Positions 48,892 through 53,352 of a stretch of DNA of 53,352 bases are shown one piece after another. How positions within the stretch are numbered: position 1 is the first letter of the stretch; each line of letters begins with the position of its first letter. The translations under genes and the position numbers were made by a program. The stretch is from a virus, in the IMG/VR virus record IMGVR_UViG_3300009548_000008, positions 1-53,352 of that record; one strand, written 5' to 3'. The notes beneath the pieces were generated by a model. It did no database searches. It was not told the DNA's origin and worked only from the letters and a program-made list of their open reading frames with translations.

Positions 48892-49260
48892 ATGCAAACA
48901 TTTGATGAGTATTCTCGACAGTGTAGCGTAGGGTGTGAATGCGCGAGTGTATTTCATTGGCGGGAATGGTGTAAAGAGATTCCTGCATTAGAATTTCCCC
49001 CGCAATGGAAAATTAAGGTTATCCCCCCGTTTGGTGGAGCCTTAATCCGGTTCGTGGTTGTTTCGGAGTTCCGAGAGGTGTCTGTATATCTTGATGGATA
49101 TGATCAACTCGGATGCATGGATAAAAAACCGTACTGGGAAATATACCCCGGATCTGGAGAATCTGGAGATTCAGATAGGTTTTGGATGGCAGAAACTACC
49201 GAACTTATCGCTGGAATCCAAAAATCCATTGATAAAATGAAACCAAAGGATGTATTATAA
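48892..49260 (+). CDS. unknown protein, 122 aa
   Basis: Ribosome site GAGGTGATCTG is nearly a full match to archaeal 16S. MQTFDEYSRQCSVGCECASV carries three cysteines; later VSEFREVSVYLDGYDQLGCM and WEIYPGSGESGDSDRFWMAE. Alpha/beta; no family is recognised. A/T-richer than neighbours. Confidence 0.5.
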   Translation: MQTFDEYSRQCSVGCECASVFHWREWCKEIPALEFPPQWKIKVIPPFGGALIRFVVVSEFREVSVYLDGYDQLGCMDKKPYWEIYPGSGESGDSDRFWMAETTELIAGIQKSIDKMKPKDVL

Positions 49261-49514
49261 TGTTCGACCTTGAAAAAGCAGAACGGGATATGAACGCCGC
49301 ACTAGATACCGAGCAGTGCGCCGGGTGCGAGGCCGTACAGATCTGTACCCGCTGGAATCCTAATGGAAGTTGGGATTATCGAAAAGGTGTTTCACCGTGC
49401 CGGCCAGTACCTGTCTTTGATTGCCCTCCAGATGCAGCGAAACGGGATTGCCAAGGCTGTAAGCGTACTGCGCTATGCAAAGCTGATATGCACCGGTCCG
49501 TAGCTATCCGGTAA
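49260..49514 (+). CDS. Cys-rich protein, 84 aa
   Basis: CAGCEAVQIC, then SPCRPVPVFDCPPDAAKRDC and QGCKRTALC: eight cysteines arranged as two C-x2-C-x5-C groups, suggesting two zinc or iron-sulfur sites. Starts on the last base of the previous stop. Unknown role. Confidence 0.5.
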   Translation: MFDLEKAERDMNAALDTEQCAGCEAVQICTRWNPNGSWDYRKGVSPCRPVPVFDCPPDAAKRDCQGCKRTALCKADMHRSVAIR

Positions 49515-49559
49515 CGCCAGATCCGGATCGAAGAGATTCCAACCCCAAAAACAAATCGG

Positions 49560-49670
49560 ATGCATATCATAATCCATGATGAAATGAAAAATCCGGTATC
49601 CAAAATCATCGATGCAGACGCAGAACAAGACGCGCGCAGACATGCGTATAGATTACGGAGCGAGAAATGA
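49560..49670 (+). CDS. 36-aa micro-protein
   Basis: MHIIIHDEMKNPVSKIIDAD then AEQDARRHAYRLRSEK. The frame continues upstream without stop to 49515 (RIEEIPTPKTNR), where no standard start codon exists; a non-AUG start is possible. ATGA overlap with the next gene. Confidence 0.4.
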   Translation: MHIIIHDEMKNPVSKIIDADAEQDARRHAYRLRSEK

Positions 49671-49909
49671 AGATCTGTACTATTTGTGGGAACATGATTT
49701 CCCCTCATCCGATGCACCGTGATATCGGCGACATTTGTGCAGACTGTAAAAACGAAATGTTTGCACCTTTCGGTTTGACGTTCGATCTCGATCCAACAAC
49801 CGATCACGGGCGTCCTAAACTGAAAGGCAAGCACATGATCGTGACAAAATCACCGGAACAAAAGGAGATCGAACAAAGAAGAAAGAACCGAAGGACTGCA
49901 GGATGGTAA
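49667..49909 (+). CDS. zinc-ribbon protein, 80 aa
   Basis: MKICTICGNMISPHPMHRDI then GDICADCKNEMFAPFG: a C-x2-C...C-x2-C zinc ribbon in the first 35 residues with a basic C-terminus. GGAGCGAGAA precedes the ATG. Confidence 0.5.
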   Translation: MKICTICGNMISPHPMHRDIGDICADCKNEMFAPFGLTFDLDPTTDHGRPKLKGKHMIVTKSPEQKEIEQRRKNRRTAGW

Positions 49910-49910
49910 A

Positions 49911-50390
49911 ATGACCCTCGTTGATCAGTATTACGGTGAAGAAGCGCAGGCGTCTCAACGTAAAGACTTCGACACCGAGAGCCTGGAGCGGGATTTCAAA
50001 CGGGCGCAGGAAGACAAAGCCCTGATCGAGAAGTTCATCCGGATCACTCGGGAGCAATTCGAGCGAGCAAAAGCAACGCCGCACAAGACATACGTGGAGT
50101 TCCGGAAAGAGCACAATTATTCATCCGGTCACATCAATTACCGGATCCGGGTCTATGCCCTCCCGGATATCCCGGACGCCCAGCACAACGCCCGGGAGCT
50201 GATAATACAGTGCCCCGAGCTGGATGGCTATCACAAGGAGAAAGGCACCTATAACAACCCCTTTCTGGGCAATGAGAAAAAGGCGGCGGTGGAATTCGCG
50301 CAGACAATTATTGCCAAGTTTCCCGGGTGTGAAGTTGTCGGGAACGCGGCGGATCTCATCCCCAAGAAAAAGGAAGTTATCAAGGTATAA
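49911..50390 (+). CDS. unknown charged protein, 159 aa
   Basis: Starts one base after the previous stop. Helical, charged N-terminal half (RDFKRAQEDKALIEKFIRIT), then HNYSSGHINYRIRVYALPDI and an alpha/beta C-terminus. No family is recognised. Forms a pair with the next gene. Confidence 0.5.
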   Translation: MTLVDQYYGEEAQASQRKDFDTESLERDFKRAQEDKALIEKFIRITREQFERAKATPHKTYVEFRKEHNYSSGHINYRIRVYALPDIPDAQHNARELIIQCPELDGYHKEKGTYNNPFLGNEKKAAVEFAQTIIAKFPGCEVVGNAADLIPKKKEVIKV

Positions 50391-50392
50391 CC

Positions 50393-50902
50393 ATGCTTGA
50401 AAAAGGAGAAGTTGAAACGCTGCCGGCTGAAGTAAAGACCGTGCAGATCGGGGCCGTGATCGATTACGTCACGGGATGCCCCGCGGACCGCGTACTGACC
50501 AACATAACGCTCATTGATGATGCCATGGAGGAGATCCAGACCGCTATCCAGCAGCACGTCGGGCTCCTTGCCAAACAGCGCGAGCAGTTGCTTGAGCGGG
50601 CAAAAGCCGAGGGAATTAAGGAGGACGGCAGCGCTCTCCTCGTGGAGAAACTCAGCAAGAAGAACCGGAACAAGATTGAGAATCTCGAGGCGTTTACGCG
50701 GATGTTCCCCGACGGCGTCAGGGAGATCCGGATGGAGCAGCAGAAAGAACTCGAACGCAAACACGCTAAGGCCCTCAAGGTGCTGCGCGACAGCCCGATC
50801 ACGCTCGGGATGGCCGACAATATCATCGGGGAGAAGGAGGTTACGGCCTTCGTGGGATTCCAACCGCAGACGATCTCGTATCAGGTCGTGAAGCGGAGGT
50901 GA
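50393..50902 (+). CDS. unknown coiled-coil protein, 169 aa
   Basis: AAGGTATAACC precedes the ATG. VGLLAKQREQLLERAKAEGI and IRMEQQKELERKHAKALKVL are long charged helices; the end (FVGFQPQTISYQVVKRR) is beta-like. No family is recognised. Confidence 0.5.
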   Translation: MLEKGEVETLPAEVKTVQIGAVIDYVTGCPADRVLTNITLIDDAMEEIQTAIQQHVGLLAKQREQLLERAKAEGIKEDGSALLVEKLSKKNRNKIENLEAFTRMFPDGVREIRMEQQKELERKHAKALKVLRDSPITLGMADNIIGEKEVTAFVGFQPQTISYQVVKRR

Positions 50903-50908
50903 GGGGGC

Positions 50909-51079
50909 ATGAATCGAAGATTAGGACTCGATCTGGGATACATCTTGTTAGGTGCGGGGCTTGCTTCGTTGGTACTGAAACCCCTTTTCGGCGCATCGTT
51001 TACGCCCCTTGAGCAGACAATTGTGTTTTGTGCTGCCGCGATCTGCCTGTCTATCGGTGCTTTGGGTTGTGAGAAATAA
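50909..51079 (+). CDS. small membrane protein, two helices, 56 aa
   Basis: AGCGGAGGTGAGGGGGC precedes the ATG. Hydrophobic segments LGYILLGAGLASLVLKPLFG and QTIVFCAAAICLSIGALGC. No family is recognised. Confidence 0.55.
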   Translation: MNRRLGLDLGYILLGAGLASLVLKPLFGASFTPLEQTIVFCAAAICLSIGALGCEK

Positions 51080-51080
51080 C

Positions 51081-51557
51081 ATGCCCCAAAAACCCTTTAT
51101 TTTCCTGTCTCCAAGAGTGGATTGCGGATCGGGTAACTTTCAGCCTCGCCTCGACACGTCGGCTTTTCTAAACCGGTCCGCACACATCTTTTCAGGCAGA
51201 ATTTTTCGAGGTGTAAAAACGAAGAAAATTCTATGGGTCAGCAGACACTCACCACAACCTGCCCAGATTGAAGCATTGAACAAAGCATTTCCCAACGATG
51301 AAATCAAGATCGTCCGTCATAAGGGCGCAGTCTGGGAAGGCTCGCATCTGCTCAAGTTGGTCAAAAAAGGTCAGTACGACGAGGTTGTACTGGTTGCCCC
51401 TCCTGACGTTTTCGCCTATGTGGTATCATATGGGATACCTGTCATACGCGCCGTCATGGCAAGGGGGAAGGGAAGAAGTTACGAGTTCCTCCGTTTCGAG
51501 AGGGTTATCGAAGCAAAGTTCAGGACAGTACCATTATTGGAGGACAAAATTAGATGA
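51081..51557 (+). CDS. unknown protein, 158 aa; alpha/beta domain from residue ~45
   Basis: From KKILWVSRHSPQPAQIEALN the sequence alternates strands and helices: NDEIKIVRHKG, YDEVVLVAPPDVFAYVVSYG, IPVIRAVMARGKG. This looks like a Rossmann-type half. The first 44 residues (from ATG 51081) lack pattern and may not be translated; no better start is visible. Confidence 0.5.
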   Translation: MPQKPFIFLSPRVDCGSGNFQPRLDTSAFLNRSAHIFSGRIFRGVKTKKILWVSRHSPQPAQIEALNKAFPNDEIKIVRHKGAVWEGSHLLKLVKKGQYDEVVLVAPPDVFAYVVSYGIPVIRAVMARGKGRSYEFLRFERVIEAKFRTVPLLEDKIR

Positions 51558-52006
51558 AAGAAATTCCGCTATCTCAAGGAAAAGTTGCTCTTGTTGATGA
51601 CGAGGAATATGGGCGCCTCTCTCAAAATAAATGGTACGCTCGCAAAAGTCGTAATACATACTACGCTTCGCGCATGTCCCCTCATATTAATGGAAAACGT
51701 CACCAAATCCAGATGCATCGGGTAATTATGATGCCCCAAAATGGCATGGAAACTGACCACATCAATGGCAATGGTCTTGACAACCGTCGGGGTAACTTGA
51801 GACTAGTGTCTATCCGTGAAAACGCTCAGAATAGGCATGAACAGAAAACCTCAAAATTTGTTGGAGTACATTGGGTTTCTTCACGAAAGAAATGGGAGGC
51901 TCAAATCCACTTCAATAAAAAAGGATATAATCTCGGGCAATACCCCGAAGAAGAAACCGCAGCAACAGTGTATGCGGTAGCGTATGAAGTATTGAACACG
52001 AGGTAA
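51554..52006 (+). CDS. HNH endonuclease with AP2-like DNA-binding domain
   Basis: HQIQMHRVIMMPQNGMETDH then INGNGLDNRRGNLRLVSIRE is an HNH_3-type core (H...DH...N..N); KFVGVHWVSSRKKWEAQIHF then GQYPEEETAATVYAVAYEVL is an AP2 domain. This pairing is typical of free-standing phage homing endonucleases. A/T-richer than its neighbours, which fits a mobile gene. ATGA overlap with the upstream gene. Confidence 0.85.
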   Translation: MKEIPLSQGKVALVDDEEYGRLSQNKWYARKSRNTYYASRMSPHINGKRHQIQMHRVIMMPQNGMETDHINGNGLDNRRGNLRLVSIRENAQNRHEQKTSKFVGVHWVSSRKKWEAQIHFNKKGYNLGQYPEEETAATVYAVAYEVLNTR

Positions 52007-52011
52007 ACGTT

Positions 52012-52155
52012 ATGAAAGGCAAAATCAAGGAAATACGGATTGCAGGTGATTGCGACGGTTGCGAAGTTGTCACCCTGCATGTTGAGCTCGAAGGGGATCT
52101 TCCCCGGGAACTAAGCATTGGGGATGAGGTTGATATCTCATTACCCGGGCGGTAA
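52012..52155 (+). CDS. unknown small beta protein, 47 aa
   Basis: MKGKIKEIRIAGDCDGCEVV then TLHVELEGDLPRELSIGDEV, ending in DISLPGR; alternating strand pattern as in a small barrel. GAGGTAAACGTT precedes the ATG. No family is recognised. Confidence 0.45.
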   Translation: MKGKIKEIRIAGDCDGCEVVTLHVELEGDLPRELSIGDEVDISLPGR

Positions 52156-52158
52156 ATT

Positions 52159-52566
52159 ATGAAGTTCATATTCTTCCCCATCCCGGATCCGGAAGGTGGA
52201 TCAGACAATATTGTTACGCGGTTCTGCGACAACCCCGCGATCCGCGTCAAGAAGGTCGATTTCATCCCAGCATCTCAAGACGGGATGTACCTCAAGGCCG
52301 CCCGGCTCATAGTAGCGTACGAATCACTTTCCGACGAGGAGCAGCAACAGCGGGCCGCCCGGTACGAGAGCATCACGCTCAAGCGGCTTGCAAAGACCGC
52401 CCGGTCCCTGTGGGAGCAGCCGGGATATATGACGTTAAAGAGCGACGCCACCCGGGTCCTGCACATCCAGGCCTTTTGCGGCGTGAGCAAAGAGGAGGCC
52501 GAGACCATCACGGATCTCATCAAGATCCCCCATGTGATCGAGAAACTGCTGGAGGGCGAGCCATGA
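52159..52566 (+). CDS. unknown protein, 135 aa
   Basis: Begins KFIFFPIPDPEGGSDNIVTR; a charged helical middle (SDEEQQQRAARYESITLKRL) and a C-terminus VLHIQAFCGVSKEEAETITD. No family is recognised. Overlaps the next start (ATGA). Confidence 0.5.
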   Translation: MKFIFFPIPDPEGGSDNIVTRFCDNPAIRVKKVDFIPASQDGMYLKAARLIVAYESLSDEEQQQRAARYESITLKRLAKTARSLWEQPGYMTLKSDATRVLHIQAFCGVSKEEAETITDLIKIPHVIEKLLEGEP

Positions 52567-52721
52567 GAAACGCCGTTCAACTCTATATCGACCCCGCAGT
52601 TTTTGATTTCGCAAATAACCCGGATGCATTATCTCAGGCGTTTACGGTATTCAAAAACGGCGGATCTGTTGGCCGCAGGAATGCCGTTCCGATTGTGATC
52701 GTTGATCAAAGAGAGGGATAA
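52563..52721 (+). CDS. unknown protein, 52 aa
   Basis: MRNAVQLYIDPAVFDFANNP then DALSQAFTVFKNGGSVGRRN. GGAGGGCGAGCC precedes the ATG. No family is recognised. Confidence 0.45.
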   Translation: MRNAVQLYIDPAVFDFANNPDALSQAFTVFKNGGSVGRRNAVPIVIVDQREG

Positions 52722-52722
52722 T

Positions 52723-52857
52723 ATGCCCCGCAAAAAGACCAGCGCCTCATACAACTGCGCTCGTGGCTGGGTCCGGTATCTCGTCAGGGACAAGGGGTAC
52801 ACGCCCGAAGAAGCGGCCGAAGAGGTCCGGAACGAACAGTGGTCGATTAACTGGTGA
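52723..52857 (+). CDS. unknown basic protein, 44 aa
   Basis: MPRKKTSASYNCARGWVRYL then VRDKGYTPEEAAEEVRNEQW; GAGAGGGATAAT precedes the ATG. A basic tip plus helices; could bind DNA. Confidence 0.45.
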   Translation: MPRKKTSASYNCARGWVRYLVRDKGYTPEEAAEEVRNEQWSINW

Positions 52858-52862
52858 ACACC

Positions 52863-53240
52863 ATGGAGAAAAAACAATTTGTAAAAGTGCTGCCGAACAA
52901 CGAGATCGAGCTGCACGGTGCTGATGAGACATACCAATGCCCCATCAGCGAAATTGCTGAGATGGAGATCTGTTTCGATGATGGAATGGGATTCGGATGG
53001 ATTGATGGAGACTGCAAAAAAGTTCCATCAAAACCGCAGAGGTGGATCTTGATAGTGATGATCGGACGGAACCCCGAGAGAAAACGCATATTGTTCATCG
53101 CTTCATCAGAAATGGATGCTGAAGGGTACCGTTTAATGATCAACCAGATCCGCCATGCAAGTTTCACTCTATCTGTGAGCCCCCCATCAGAATCATGGTT
53201 TGCGAGGGTTTTACGGAGTATAAAAGCGAAGGTGCACTAA
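52863..53240 (+). CDS. unknown protein, 125 aa
   Basis: GGTGA at the preceding stop serves ATG 52863. NNEIELHGADETYQCPISEI then CFDDGMGFGWIDGDCKKVPS and RWILIVMIGRNPERKRILFI. Its last two codons and stop (V-H-stop) lie in the 18-bp repeat shared with the end of the Ala-rich gene. No family is recognised. Confidence 0.5.
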   Translation: MEKKQFVKVLPNNEIELHGADETYQCPISEIAEMEICFDDGMGFGWIDGDCKKVPSKPQRWILIVMIGRNPERKRILFIASSEMDAEGYRLMINQIRHASFTLSVSPPSESWFARVLRSIKAKVH

Positions 53241-53249
53241 ATCATGGCT
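53232..53249 (+). repeat. 18-bp direct repeat, copy 2
   Basis: AGGTGCACTAAATCATGG, identical to 169-186, spanning the stop of the previous gene and the ATG (53246) of the Ala-rich gene. Confidence 0.85.
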
Positions 53250-53352
53250 CAAAAATTATGGAAATCCTTAAAATTTAAGGATGAAAAAATCGTGTCGGAT
53301 TATGACAAGTCCGAATGGATCGTAGGAGAATACAGGAAGACTCCATACCCGG
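53246..53352 (+). CDS. Ala-rich repeat protein, N-terminal part (3' end missing)
   Basis: MAQKLWKSLKFKDEKIVSDY then DKSEWIVGEYRKTPYP up to the contig end. 'L-W-K-S-L-K...S-x-W-x-x-G-E-Y/W-R...P' is the opening of a family of phage and archaeal-virus proteins whose C-terminus is an Ala-rich repeat arm followed by a K-W helix, exactly what lies at the start of this window. Joined directly, the two parts are out of frame (codon frame 2 versus 3) and too short, so the middle is missing. Confidence 0.75.

Noticed and set aside
1-53352. Terminal direct repeat allowing simple circle closure
   Set aside because: First and last bases do not overlap; the 18-bp repeat lies inside the ends and joining them leaves the split gene out of frame.
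1-53352. tRNA genes and insertion sequences
   Set aside because: No cloverleaf with T-loop GTTCRA context and no transposase-like protein was recognised on either strand.

Overview
The window is almost certainly the near-complete genome of a tailed virus (Caudoviricetes) of a methanogenic archaeon. Tailed-virus evidence is a full head and tail module: terminase, portal, MuF-like protein, prohead protease, Mu gpT-like capsid protein, connectors, tape measure, baseplate and fibres. Archaeal evidence is an MCM replicative helicase, an Hjc-like resolvase, TATA-type promoters with several apparently leaderless genes, Shine-Dalgarno sites of the GGAGGTGATC type, and secreted proteins with PKD domains. 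A Methanomicrobiales host (Methanoregula-like) is my inference, not shown by the sequence. Every convincing gene is on the + strand, mostly in ATGA or GTGA overlaps. I see no integrase, DNA polymerase, tRNA gene or insertion sequence.

Layout. The first ~180 bases are the Ala-rich C-terminal end of a protein whose N-terminus is the last gene of the window (from 53246). The contig was therefore probably cut inside one gene of a circular or circularly permuted genome, with the repetitive middle missing. From 0.2 to 9.3 kb lie an HD hydrolase, a Gp37/Gp68-like protein, an Hjc-like nuclease and many small zinc-ribbon, coiled-coil or one-helix membrane proteins. From 9.3 to 18.2 kb is the packaging module: small and large terminase, portal, small genes, a metallophosphoesterase, and a class I glutamine amidotransferase fused to a MuF-type head morphogenesis domain. 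From 18.2 to 31.6 kb come head and tail genes, including a secreted LamG/PKD protein, a prohead protease carrying zinc ribbons, the capsid protein, connectors, the tail tube, a chaperone pair that looks frameshifted, and a short tape measure. From 31.6 to 38.4 kb are baseplate and fibre genes. From 38.4 to 40.2 kb is a probable lysis pair, a holin-like membrane protein plus a papain-like cysteine peptidase.

The region from 40.2 to 42.5 kb is the most unusual. It holds non-coding structured DNA, an A/T-rich promoter framed by inverted repeats, and a single CRISPR-repeat-like unit (41000-41036). This unit is a candidate RNA-based anti-CRISPR. Two ~51-nt inverted repeats enclose a truncated ibrA-like gene and an intact ibrB/ParB-like gene. 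From 42.5 to 48.4 kb are small regulators, MCM, an HNH nuclease and two methyltransferase genes, one of them truncated. The stretch 48386-48891 is non-coding with strong hairpins behind its own TATA box. From 48.9 kb to the end are mostly unrecognised small genes plus an HNH/AP2 endonuclease.

The genes fit a virus that copies its DNA with the host polymerase recruited through its own MCM, packages by a headful-type terminase, modifies its DNA, and lyses the cell with a holin and peptidase. All functional calls rest on motif recognition by eye; no database search was possible.
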